Origin: Cinclus cinclus
Lineage: Eukaryota > Chordata > Aves > Passeriformes > Cinclidae
DNA length: 64,000 nt
Direction: 5' to 3'
NCBI RefSeq assembly: GCF_963662255.1
Contig: NW_026912217.1
Location: 1-64,000, forward strand
The notes beneath the pieces are model-generated. The model saw nothing but the letters and a program-made list of their open reading frames with translations, made no database searches and was not told the DNA's origin. Made by a program: the position numbers and the translations under genes. Shown here one piece after another: positions 13,245 to 23,625 of this stretch (position 1 is its first letter; each line of letters begins with the position of its first letter).

Positions 13245-13770
13245 TCTGGCCCCCAGGGAAGGAGCAGCAGCCCCTGGAGAAGCTGTACCAGGTAGGGCTG
13301 CTGCAAGGACAGCCTCAAGGATGACAGCCTCTTCCTTGACCTGGCCACTGGCAGCAGGAGATGATGGACTTTGATTCTGGCACCTTCTTCAAAGACATGC
13401 TCCACGCCCAGTGTGCAGGTGAGTCCACAGCCAGGGGGATGCTCCCAGATCTGGGCATGGCCTGGCCCCTGGCTGGCAACCAAAGGTTCCCCCTTTGCTG
13501 GAGTAGATGCAAGGAGTTCTTCAGTGGGCTGCCAAGGTGCTTTTTGGCTCTGGGCAGCTGCTGAGGGGCTGGATGTGCCATGGCTGGCTGCAGGCTGGGC
13601 ACGTGTCCTGCCCTCGTGCTCTGCTCCCAGAGGCAGCAGTGACTGGGAGGTTTGTGCCCAGCTCTGGGCACAGGCAGCATGGCCTGGGCACTGCTCGTGG
13701 TTGGGACAAGGGGGACAGGAGCCTTCAGCTGAGGGGTGGTTTCTGGGTTCTCTCCTTGCAGCCGGGCTCT
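13245..13770 (+). pseudogene. Relic of a second PIM-like kinase copy
   Basis: Fragments of the same gene structure lie about 260 bp downstream of the truncated kinase. After CCCCCAG at 13250-13256, sequence encoding GKEQQPLEKLYQ parallels the glycine-loop exon ([12 protein letters not shown]). It jumps directly to a DLATG...MDFDSGTFFKDM...AG piece that matches the [20 protein letters not shown] region, followed by a GT donor. The sequence after that resembles the intron before the last kinase exon. DFG has become DFD, and most of both lobes is missing. It is an old, dead tandem copy with its internal exons deleted. Confidence 0.6.
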
Positions 13771-15892
13771 GCGGATGCTGAGGCAGCTCTGGGCCATGCC
13801 AGGGCTCTGCTGGGCTCAGCCCTGGGCACGGCTGGGCCCGCTCTGCCCTCACAGGGCTCTGAGAGCTTTGCATCACACAAGCCCGTTCCCAGCACACCGC
13901 CTGAGCTTTCTGCTTTTGCAGGTGAGGGAGACTCTCCTGCAGGCCAAGAGATTGCAGTTAGGGACACACACCCAATTGGCAAGAACCCAAACTCTCCACG
14001 GTCCCAGCTGAATGCCTGGATCTCCACAGGATGTTTTGTCTGTCTCCATTCCTTTTTGTCTGGAATTGTGCCGTAGCAATTGTGCAATTTCTTCCTCCTC
14101 TAGAAGTGCCACGAGTGGGCAAAACCTGGCGAGTGGGCCGTGTTCCTAAGGCAGTGCAGTCTGGAGCTGATGGATGGAGAGTTGCCCTTCTGCACTTCCA
14201 AACCAGAGCAAAAAGCTGTAAGTGGGTCTTTCCATCTTGAAGAAATCACTGACAATTTCAAAGGGAACAGCGCACCTCATTTGAAGGGTGAGAAGGAAGG
14301 GCATCTTCAAAAAGGATTTGGGGTTTGACAGAGTTTAGTTTCCCAGTCCTGCTTGGAGCTGGCAGGGCACAAAGCAATTTCCTCTTGCTTCAACCACAAT
14401 TGAAAATAACAATATTGGAAATAAACCCCAACATCGTTTTAAATAGGCTGCTGAGGTCAGTAAGATGGATCCATACCATCAGCACGTTTCTAAAGTAAAT
14501 AACTTAGTCCTTGTTTTAAAAAGATCGGTTGCCCCTTTATCCAAAGGTCTGGACTACTTTTCACTAACACGTTGTTTTGTTTGTATCTTTCACATGTTTT
14601 CTGTGTTTTTTTTTTTCCTTTTCTATGTTTTTTGTTTTTCCTAGAACAGAAATCCTCTCCTAAAACAGGAGTGTCCTTCGCTCCTGGTTCCCGTGTGGAG
14701 CAGCTCCTTCCCACTGGCTGAGCTGCCCAGGCAGAGCACAGCAGCTCCTGGCCCTGCAGGCCTGAGGCTTTTCCCATTGCTGGGCACGGACTGATGGAGC
14801 AGCACAGCTGAACACAGGGACACACAGAGGGACCAGGAGCAGCTGCCTTTGTCCACCTGGAGCTCCAAGGGCCAAACTCTCAGCAGACAGGGCTGGAAGA
14901 GACTTGCAGGCTCCCTGTTTGCTGTGCTGCCCCCCTTGTGCCTGGCCCAGCTCTGTGGGGGCAGAGGGAGAAGAAGGGGCAGAGGGAGAAGAAGGGGCAG
15001 CTGCCTCCCAGCACCCAACCCCCAGCCCAGGGACCCCTGTGTGTCCTTGGGGCACTGTCAGCACCCGCTGCTCCAGCCACCGCTTCTGCTGGCACTGACA
15101 GCAACAGCCAAATTGTGGCTGATCCCGATGGAGCAGCAGCAGTGCCTGGATCTGGTCCCTGACTCTGGGCAGGGCTGGAAAAAAACGACACCCACAGCAG
15201 CAGCAGCAGCAGCAGCAGCACATGGACCTGACTTTGAGCACAGCCCCTGGCACTGTTCCCTGCGGTGTGCAGTGGTGTCACAGCAGCCTGGGGCACCTGG
15301 GAGCCCTCAGTGCCAGCAGGGACTGGAGATGGCAGCGCTGGCATCCTGGAGGTTGTGCAGGGAACAGAGGTGGGGACTCCCTCTCCATGGGGAGCTTCCA
15401 GGTGGAAAAGGCTGCTGTGAGCAGGCAGCTGCAAGGGCAGAGAAAGGAGGGGCTGGAGCCCTTGATGTGTGCCAGTGCCACAGTCCTGGGCAGCAGCCAC
15501 CAAGCACAGGGGGAGCAGAGGGCACAGCCAGAGGGACAAAACCAGTCAAGGTCAGAGAGTGGGAAGAGCCAGAGCTGGGAGCAGGAACAGCTGCTTCCTT
15601 GCAGCCTTGAAGAAAGCTCTTGGCTGCTTCAAAGCACTGAAGGGCCTGAAGGGTAGAGAGGAGGCCACAGCAAACAATGCTCCTGGTGCCACACCCTGCC
15701 CTCTCAGCGTCCCAGAAGGAATTGCATGAGCTGTATTCTTCTTCTCCCTGAGCCCTCTCGTTCAGCATGAGCAGCTTAGCAGCAGGAGCTAAAGGAGCTG
15801 GAGCCTTAGGCCACAAGGGCTGACCAAGAGGGGCCTTTTGGACTCAAGGAATGCTGCTAACATGGACCTAGCTGAATGCAGCAGATGGAATC
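13771..15892. other. Left arm, no gene recognised
   Basis: GC-rich unique sequence with several open frames on both strands but no recognisable domain. It contains a twice-repeated GGGCAGAGGGAGAAGAA unit near 14960-15000 and a CAG microsatellite at 15195-15218. A 14110-14330 frame encoding LRQCSLELMDGELPF is conserved in the right arm, but I cannot assign it. Confidence 0.5.
15195..15218 (+). repeat. CAG microsatellite, 8 units
   Basis: Eight CAG units. The mirrored site in the right arm (40566-40595) has ten units, and the third copy has lost the region entirely. Frames through it are not supported as genes. Confidence 0.9.
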
Positions 15893-15990
15893 CTGGAATT
15901 ACAGAATCCTTCCAGTTGGGAAAGACCTCAGAGCTCATGCAGTCCTGCTGTTCACCCAGCACTGTCAAGCCCAGCAGTAAATCGCATGCC
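15893..15990 (-). mobile_element. CR1 LINE 3' fragment
   Basis: ACAGAATCCTTCCAGTTGGG, then AAAGACCTCAGAGCTCATGCA, is the reverse complement of the conserved 3' end of avian CR1 elements. It is followed by a diverged piece of the CR1 3' region. Only the 3' tail is present, as is usual for 5'-truncated CR1 copies. Confidence 0.7.
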
Positions 15991-16014
15991 TGAAGTACCA
16001 AAGGCTGGACAAGA

Positions 16015-16720
16015 GGCCCTGACTGAGGGCTGAACACCAGGCCCTGAGCCAAAGGGGATCTCTGGATGAACCTTCCAACCAAATGTTATCTTTGTATCCA
16101 CACATGACCAAACTATGCACGGACATGAGCGCTGTGATAGATGTATGCACTCATGAGTGAAAGGTGGATTGACCTTTGTGTATTTAGAAGCCGAACAAGG
16201 CCGTGAAATCCAACATCTGGCCTTGTTTGGGGTGTGTTTGGTCAAAGCCAACTCCTTGGGTTCCTCCTTGAGCCCTGGCCAGGCTCTGGGTGTGAGCCAA
16301 GAGGAGAATGAAACCACATGTTGCTGCACTAGAAGCGCTGTCAGTTTGTTTCTTCAGCACTGTCAGAGCTGGGCCCTCTCTCAGCGGGGCTGGAAGCCTC
16401 AGCTGTGGCTGGAGGCACCTGCAGGAATTCCCAGTGTCCGGGAGTGGCTCTGCAGTCCTTGGCTGTGACAGCTTCCCCCAGCTGATGTGTGCATCTGGGT
16501 GATGGTAAAGTCTGGGGGGAACTGCTGAGGGATCTTTCTTAATCACTGCGGGCACTTCTTGGGAGTGAGGACTGGGTGCATTGCTGAGCTTCTCCTTCTG
16601 TGATTCTTTGCTGCTTTGAACTTTAGAAAATTAGGCAATTCCTTCAGCTGGTGTCTGTGTCTTTGGTGCTGACCTTGCCCACTGGTAAAAGCAAAGTGGC
16701 GTAGTCTGGCTGGATCACAA
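16015..16720. repeat. Intra-arm repeat R, copy 1
   Basis: About 700 bp that recurs in the same orientation at 20530-21175. Shared landmarks include CAGGCCCTGAGCCAAAG, CTTGAGCCCTGGCCAGGC, GCCTCAGCTGTGGCTGGAGG and TTTCTTAATCACTGCGGGCA. The two copies have diverged, so this duplication predates the palindrome. The family is unknown; it could be an old LTR or another interspersed element. Confidence 0.7.
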
Positions 16721-17309
16721 CAAAATGTCACTTTTAAAATGTAAATGTAAGGAGTCCGTCCCGTTGGAAATTGCTGGATGCGAAGCCCTTCCCTAGAGTT
16801 GTCTGTCTCAGGAGTGGGCTGAGGTCAGAGCACTGTGGGAGCAGTGGAGCCGTGAGTTAAAAGAGGTTGAACCAGTGGGTGTCTTCAAATGCATCCCAAA
16901 ATTGCATATGGAAAAAGGAAAAGAACTTGTGGGTTTGGGAGGATGAGGATGGATTTTGTTAAGAGCATATTGGAAACAGCAGCAACAGAAGGAACAATTT
17001 GTGTTGGAACACTCCCACATGGAGACACAGAAAAAGTTTTAATCTTGAGCTTGAATTTCATTGTGCTTGTGATATAATAATGTTACTGTGTTATATCTAC
17101 ATATGTGTACGCATATCTTACATGTCATGAAATAATATTTTTATTTTTATATAAATAATAATAATGATAATGTGAAATAATGCTGACAGTACTCGTATGT
17201 TAGCTTTGGTTGCTCAGGGATGTAACACTGAATACCCTACAGAAAAGCTTTAACAAGGACATCAACGTCACGGCAAACTTTGTGAGACTTTTTATAATGA
17301 ATACAGGAG

Positions 17310-17768
17310 TGTACTGGTTTGGAAAGCAAAACCAGTGAGACTTCAAGTCAGTAATACAATTTTTAATAGGGAAGAGAAAATAAAAAGAAGAAAAAAACAA
17401 AATACATGCAATAATAAAAATAAAACCACTGACAGAGTCAGAATACAACCTGATACCCTGTCAGTCAGGGTGCTGGTGCAGTTTTCCTCCAAAGGGTCCA
17501 GCGATGATGTGGATAAGGACCTGGTTCTTCCTCTGGAATCCAGTGGAGAAAGGCTGCCTTTGGCGTTCTAAACCTCAGTTTTTATCTAGGTAGGAAAGGC
17601 TTGGCTCATCCTCCTGGCTGGAGCATCTTCCAATGGGATGAAGTAATCTTATCAGTTCTACAGTAGGACTCAATGGCCCATTAACAGAAGACATTTCCCA
17701 CAGAGATAAGGATGATCACACTTCTCAGATGGTAATAGAATATGTATGTTGTATTGTAAACCAGGACA
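17310..17768 (-). mobile_element. Solo LTR, ERVL type, only in this arm
   Basis: A 459-bp element with TG...CA ends and imperfect terminal inverted repeats. Read on the minus strand it starts TGTCCTGGTTT, as avian ERVL LTRs do, and ends ACCAGTACA. It is flanked by the 5-bp target duplication AGGAG (17305-17309 and 17769-17773). The mirrored site (38436-38440) and the third copy (48950-48954) have one intact AGGAG/CTCCT and no insert. It therefore arrived after the arms were duplicated and later recombined to a solo LTR, or arrived as such by conversion. Confidence 0.9.
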
Positions 17769-18206
17769 AGGAGGAAGGGATGAAATTGGCTGCTTTCATG
17801 GGGTTTGCTGACACTGTGATGTGGAATGTGTTTTTTGTTAGTGTGGAAAACACAGTGATTAAGACTGCTGGGTTTTTCATACAGCAGGCTATCCACAAGC
17901 TGCGGCATTGGTTGGACAGATGAATGTTTGTTAAAAGAGCAGTTGAAAAAATGAGGAGCTGAGAAGCTGTCCCGATGGAGAAGCCAACTCCCAGATGTGC
18001 TCCCTACCCTTAGCAATGGGCCCACTGGGAAATGGAAAGGCCCTGGATGTGCATGGCTGCTCCCGGTTTGCAAATACAACCATGGCCAGTGAGACTTGGA
18101 CTTCCTGGGAAATTGTTCTGGGTGCCATGGTCCCTGACAGGGCCCCCCAGAGGCTGCAGGGCTGGACTGTGATGCACTAGAATTAATTAGGATAAATCAG
18201 AAGCAA

Positions 18207-18757
18207 ATGAGAGTTATCAATACGGAAAGAGGAGTTCAGATTCCTCCAGGACACTTTGTTTGGGGAACTGCTCACTGGAGCTTGGCCTTGCAAAGGGTTC
18301 ACGTCACGGGAAGAGGAATTGATGCAGATTGTCAAGGAGAAATCAAAGTAATCCTTTTCAGCAATAGTGAACAAGATTGGATGATTTAGCCCTGTGGCAC
18401 AGTAGCACCATTATTGATCTTCCAGCTTTCGAAACATCAGTGAAGGAAGGAGATCCAGCTCAAATCAGCACTGTTTGTGGAGATCAAGGCTTTGGATGCA
18501 GCAGTCCTAATAATGGAGCCAAAGTGTGGGTGGAGAGGCCAAGTGGCCCTCCTGAGCCAGCTGCAGGAACAGCTCTGGGGAAAGACAAGACTGTTGGAAT
18601 GCTGGAACCTGGCAATATGTCCCTGCAGCCAAGTGCTCTATGTGAGAACAAGTGGATGTTTTGGGATATTGTTTTAGAGATCGTGCCAGACCACATCTGC
18701 GTGTTTGCCCCAAGGGTCCCGTTTGGGAAATGCTCTGATCCACGGGGCTCCATGTGA
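18207..18757 (+). pseudogene. Retroviral dUTPase-like relic
   Basis: A frame at 18207-18389 reads [11 protein letters not shown], then [17 protein letters not shown], like dUTPase motif 3 (G-x-I-D-x-D-x-x-G-E-I). After a frameshift, a second frame at 18377-18757 reads GDQGFGCSS, like dUTPase motif 5 (GFGSTG). Retroviral dUTPases occur in betaretroviruses and at the end of pol in ERVL elements. The motif order fits, but the enzyme is broken by the frameshift and by changes in motif 5. No neighbouring pol domain was recognised. Confidence 0.5.
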
Positions 18758-20397
18758 AGGCTGATGTGACACTGAGGCACTTCCAGACAAATTCCAGCCA
18801 GGAGCCTGGGGGTCCCTCAGGGCCTGGGACCCGGCACCTCTCCAGCCAAAGGGGAAAGGACCCCAGCAAGCCTTGTTACCCACAGACAGCGTGGGAAAGC
18901 TGAACAGCAAAGGTCCCTCGGGACATTATTCTGGAATTAAATGGGCACCAGCTGCATGGACAGTGGAATTACTGTTCCTAACCCGGATGAGACTGAGGAA
19001 AAAGAATGAGTCACCTTGTCACTAAAGTAGTGCTTATGTCTGTAAGTTGTGTCTTGAGAGTCAGCCAGAATCTTTGTTTGCCAGAAACACCTGTAGAGTT
19101 TCATCAGGGATTAGTCCTGAAATTGTTCTGAAAATGTAAAGATCTTAGTAGCCAAAATACTCCATGTAAGTAATTGCTGGGTATGTCCTCAACTAATGTT
19201 GGGAGGAATGGGGGTCCCTTGGAGGGCCCACCCTGTGGGGTGGCCAGAGCTCTGTCCATGGGCTCTGACTCCTAACAGAGTCAGTGCAGGGACAGTTAAA
19301 GAAAACTGTGCTGTGCAAAAAAGGAATACAATGATCAGCTTCACAGGGTTCACTAAGATTTCCCTTCAGTAGAAACTGAACCCTGTTGGAGTTAGAGGCC
19401 CCAGTGTGAAAGGATTTCTGTGCTTTGCCATCACTCCCAATGTCCATAGAACTTGGGGTGCTGGAGCTGGTCAGGGTCAGTGTTAGAGCACTGCCAGCTG
19501 CAGGGCCACTGTGAAACTGCTGTGGCCCAAAGGCACGGGGGACACAAGAGGAGCACAGGGAGGAGCCCTGGATGCATCAGCAGCCCACAGTGGGAAATGG
19601 GAAATCAGACCTTTGGTACTGGGAATGGGACCTGCTGGATGTGCAGAGACAATGCCTGTAAAGGCTTCCCTCAATGTGTTTGGGTCCTGTTTTTCAGGCA
19701 GTGTTGATGCCTCCCTTGGGGGTACTTCAGCAACAAGCAGAAGGAAGAGTTTGGGCCGAGAGAACATTTCCCCCCACAGAGTGCCTTTGGTCTCAGAAAG
19801 CCAAAGACTCTGGTTCACCCTGTGCCCCATGAGCACTGCCTCGTCCTATGGAGTTCACATTAATGAGCTACATGGATTATTTGAAGAAGTAGAAAAGGAT
19901 ACTGTGCAAATATCCAGTAGCACATCCTGTGAGCTCCAACAAACACAAATGGGGCTCTACAGAACCTCATGGCCTTGGATCATCTGCTTGCTGGGCAAGG
20001 AGGAGCCTGGGCTATGACGGGACAGGAATGTTGCACTTCTATCAGTGATGAGTCTGAAGTGCAGCCATCAGGAATCACCTCAATAGGAAGAGCAGTAGAA
20101 GAGTGGCAGAAAGAAGAAAATTCTTCTTGCTGAGATTGCCTTCATGCCTGCCAAATTGGAGGCTGCTGTGAAATGCATTTGTGGCAGTCACTGCAAACAT
20201 TGCAGTGTGAGCCCTTGGTGTGTAATGATTCCATGTTAGAGTTGTTGTGACACTTTGTGCTGGGAAATGGAGCACTGAGACTTGTCTCAAGAGAGACACA
20301 GTCTCAAGAGAAAGTGGGGATTTGAGAAACAACAGAGAAGAGCAACTAATTAGGCATGTTTTAAAAGAGTTGCAAATTACAGCTCTGAGTAATGAAC
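18758..20397. other. Left arm, no gene recognised
   Basis: Moderately AT-rich sequence. A plus frame at 19511-20017 (168 codons) is open in the left arm and the third copy but shows no known domain. It probably derives from older mobile DNA. Confidence 0.4.
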
Positions 20398-20428
20398 TGT
20401 TCTTCAATTAATGCTTAATTGAAGAACA
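20398..20428. repeat. Perfect inverted repeat, 14-bp arms
   Basis: TGTTCTTCAATTAA, a 3-bp TGC spacer, then TTAATTGAAGAACA. The hairpin is AT-rich and has no T-tract that would suggest a terminator. It is intact in the right arm (about 35782-35812) and the third copy (51579-51609). Confidence 0.85.
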
Positions 20429-20529
20429 AGAGGTGATGCCTTTGTGCCTCATACCTAAATCCAAGAATCCATTATTGAAGGAATTGTTATGGAGGTTGTA
20501 GTTCATGCCTTGGTCAAAGCACTGGTTGA

Positions 20530-21175
20530 ACTACCAAGGCCTGAACATCAGGCCCTGAGCCAAAGCTGAACTCTAGATGCACCTTCCAAGCAAATGTTAT
20601 ATTTTTATCTGCTCATCATTGAGGCTTTTTTAGCAATACGATCTCTGTATCTGTGCATTGGTGATACAAGGATTTACCTTTCAGCGTTTAGAAATCCAAC
20701 AAGGTCCCATCTGGCCTTGTTTGGGGGTGTTTGGTCCAAGTGAACTCCCTTGGTTCCTCCTTGAGCCCTGGCCAGGCATTGGGAGGAACCAAACAGGAGA
20801 CTTAAACCCATGTTCCTGCACTAGGAGTGCTGTCAGATTCTCTGTTCAACACCATCAGAGCTGGGCCCTCTCTCAGCAGGGCTGGAAGCCTCAGCTGTGG
20901 CTGGAGGCACCTGCAGGAATTCCCAGTGTCCGGGAGTGGCTCTGCAGTCCTTGGCTGTGACAGCTTCCCCCAGCTGATGTGTGCATCTGGGTGATGGTAA
21001 AGTCTGGGGGGAACTGCTGATGGATCTTTCTTAATCACTGCGGGCACTTCTTGGGAGTGATGTCTGGGTGCATTGCTGAGCTTCTCCTGTTGTGATTCTT
21101 TGCAGTTTTGCGTTATATAAATTACGCAATTCCTTCAGCTGGTGTCTGTGTCTTTGGTGCTGACCCTGGCCACTG
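20530..21175. repeat. Intra-arm repeat R, copy 2
   Basis: Second copy of the repeat at 16015-16720, with shared landmarks in the same order and the same strand. The 3' part, from CTCTCTCAGC to the GCTGACC at the end, is the best conserved. Confidence 0.7.
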
Positions 21176-21524
21176 GTGAAACTGAGTCCCATCGTGCCTA
21201 GGAGTTACCTGGGAAGACAAACGCCACCACTGCAAATGTCCCCTGGTTTCTGCCTTCTTCCCCCCACTTTATACGCTGAGCATGATGTCCCATGGTCCGG
21301 GATCTCCCCCGGGTCAGTTGGGGTCACCTGTCCTGGCTGTGTCCCCTCCCAAGCTCCCCAGCACCCCCAGCCCCTCCCCAGCATGGCTGGACGAGGGGCA
21401 GGAAAGGCCTTGGCTCTGTGCAAGCTCAGCAAGAGCAAAACCATCTGTGTGTGATGGAGCCTGTGCTCAGCACCCGACCCCAGCAGCGTCTAGGTGCCAG
21501 CATCCGTGGCATCAGGCCCTACAA

Positions 21525-22640
21525 GGGGTTTCCATGGCAAGTGCCATGCCAGGTGACCCAGGTGTCCTGTCCCAGTGAGGCTTGCCATGGAAACAGTGCC
21601 CAGCTGACCTTTCTGTCTGGCTGAGCTGGCCTTTGGCCCTGGCCCTGGGGTTTGCTGCTGGTCCCGCTGCGCCTTCCCAGCCAGCGCGGCACAGTGCAGG
21701 TGGCCATGGCACAAGCCCCCAGCGAGGGATCCCCTCTGGCTCTGGGCAGTGACAGCAGCCCTGAGCAAGGGGCCCAGGGCAGGTTTCCATGACAAGCAGC
21801 CATCACAATGGCTCCAGGCGTTGGCTGCCGTGGCACCAAACTGAGGAAGGGGTCTCTGTGGCTGTTGCTGTTATAAGTGTTTGTCACACACACTGACTCA
21901 GAGCCAATTGAACATCAACAAGTGGAATTTATTAAGCAAGCGGTAACAAGCAAAAGCAGCGCTGGGCGGCCGGGAGTTTGCACTCCACCAACGGCGCGCA
22001 CTTTCCTCTCTCAGTCCTTTGGGTTTTATACCCCTTGTTTCTGGTGTACGTGTCTCTTTTGCAATCGTGTCTGCGCTGGCACTGCCTGTTGATAGGGGTC
22101 GTACTTTGCCCTCCGGTGGTCGTTGGAATGAAGAAGACTCCTCTTCCCGGCAGAACCTCTGCCTTATCAGTAGATCCTTTTTACACGTTGAACAATGGAT
22201 ACTTAAGTATGATTAATTAACTCAGCTCAAACTAATGAAGACATTCTTGTGGACTACGGGTGCATGACTTGTGCTCTCTCAGATCTGGTTCTATTCTTTG
22301 TTATTTTATTGAACTCTTGGTAGTCCTTCTATTTTAATGAACAATTTTTATGTTGTTTTTATTACATTGCCATGGCACCTGACTGCATCAATGAGTGTCA
22401 GTGCAGCTGAAGCTGGACCAGCGGCACCGCTTTGTCCTCAGGCTTGCCATGGCAGCTGAGGACACAACAGGTCTGCATGCAAGTGCCCATGGAACCTGAC
22501 TGCACAAATGGCTCCTTGGGGTGGTTTCCAAGGCAACTTGAACTGATGAGGGTTGCCCTGGCACCCAAAGCCACTAGTGGGGGTCAGTGCAGTGTCCCTG
22601 GCAACAGTCCCTTGCAATGGCCCAGGGCACCTTGGGATGC
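21525..22640. repeat. Cluster of X-box-like (RFX) palindromic motifs, split by an LTR
   Basis: About a dozen variants of GTTGCCATGGCAAC are spaced roughly 20-110 bp apart. Good matches include GTTTCCATGGCAAG (near 21529), CTTGCCATGGAAAC (near 21583), GTTTCCATGACAAG (near 21782), CTTGCCATGGCAGC (near 22442), GTTTCCAAGGCAAC (near 22526), GTTGCCCTGGCACC (near 22551) and TGTCCCTGGCAACA (near 22601). The motif is the known binding site of RFX transcription factors. It may equally be a degenerate minisatellite whose unit contains the motif. Confidence 0.6.
21869..22366 (-). mobile_element. Solo LTR, ERV1-like, only in this arm
   Basis: A 498-bp element with TG...CA ends and a 4-bp target duplication TTGC (21865-21868 and 22367-22370). 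Read on the minus strand it begins TGTAATAAAAAC. It has a TATA box (GGGTATAAAACCC, near 22024-22036) and a polyadenylation signal AATAAA (21928-21933), and ends ATAACA. The 4-bp duplication suits the ERV1 class. The right arm (34342-34345) and third copy (53052-53055) have the empty site. Confidence 0.9.
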
Positions 22641-22984
22641 TAATCCACCCTCACAGCTGGGCAGGGCAGCTCTGGAATGGTCTTGGTGCTGCCTGGGGCT
22701 TGGCACACACTTGAGGAGGGTGTCTGTTTTCAGTGGGGAACTTTTCGTTGTTTGGAGCAATCAAAACTGTTGTAGGTTGGTGTAAAAAAAAAAAAAAAAA
22801 ATAGGAAAACCCTTCTTAGGGTGTGTGCAGCCAGTTCTCCAAGCAAAGCAGGGATGTCAGCTGAGTCAGGACAGACAGGATGCGGTTGGGGAATGTGCAG
22901 CAAGGTTGTCCACACCGGGTCAAACCTCAAGGCACAGCTTCTCTGAGCAGGCCAGACCTCCTTAGGAGAGACCCTGGAGCAATA

Positions 22985-23625
22985 TCCATCACACAATGCT
23001 ACAATCTCAGGGCCTGAGAGGAGACTGCACAAACGTCTCCAGGAGTCCAAGTCAGAAAAAAGAATGCAAAGGGTCTGGAGGCATTAATATGTCCCACTGA
23101 GGTCCAGCTGCAGCACAGGCTGCTCATGGGCTCCTTGCAGGAGGGAATTGGAGGCCAGGATTGCACAAAATCCTCACAGAGACTCAGTGTGGGAAGGAAA
23201 ATGCAAAGTACCTTAAAATACCTTGGTTATCTCAAAGCATTAATGAGCGCCCCCCCAGTGTCCATACAGAGCAATCAAGGGACTCCTTTAAGTAGATAAT
23301 TGGAGGTCAAGATTGCACAAACCTCTCCTGGAGTCGGTATCAAAAGGGAAACACCTAGTACTTGAAAAATCTGAAGTACCCTGAAGCATTAATGAGCCCC
23401 ACTGAGTGTTGGTAATGACTAAGAATCTCAAGGGACTCATTAGAGCAGATAATTGAAGACCAGGATTGTAGGAAGCTCTGAGAGACTCCAAGGCAAGAGC
23501 AAAGGCCAAGGTCCTTTGAAAAACCTGCAGTCCCTGGAAGCATTCAGGAGCCCCCCAGGGCCATTCCTGACCAAGGCTCCCCAGGGACTCATGCCAGCAG
23601 ATCCCTGAGGCCACCGGGGTGTGGG
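22985..23625. repeat. Degenerate tandem repeat, ~150-157-bp unit, about four copies
   Basis: The landmark GGCATTAATATGTCCCACTG recurs as AGCATTAATGAGCGCCCCCC, AGCATTAATGAGCCCCACTG and AGCATTCAGGAGCCCCCC, about 146-157 bp apart. Between them recur CAAGGGACTC, GATAATTGGAGG and CAGGATTG segments. The long open frames across it on both strands come from this repeat. Confidence 0.75.

Noticed and set aside
14849..15610. Arg/Gly-rich 253-codon frame in the arm
   Set aside because: Generated by the GGGAGAAGAAGGGGCAGA repeat and CAG microsatellite. It is broken or deleted in the third copy, with no domain.
20398..20428. Transcription terminator
   Set aside because: The stem is AT-rich without a following T-run, and bird genes do not end at such hairpins.
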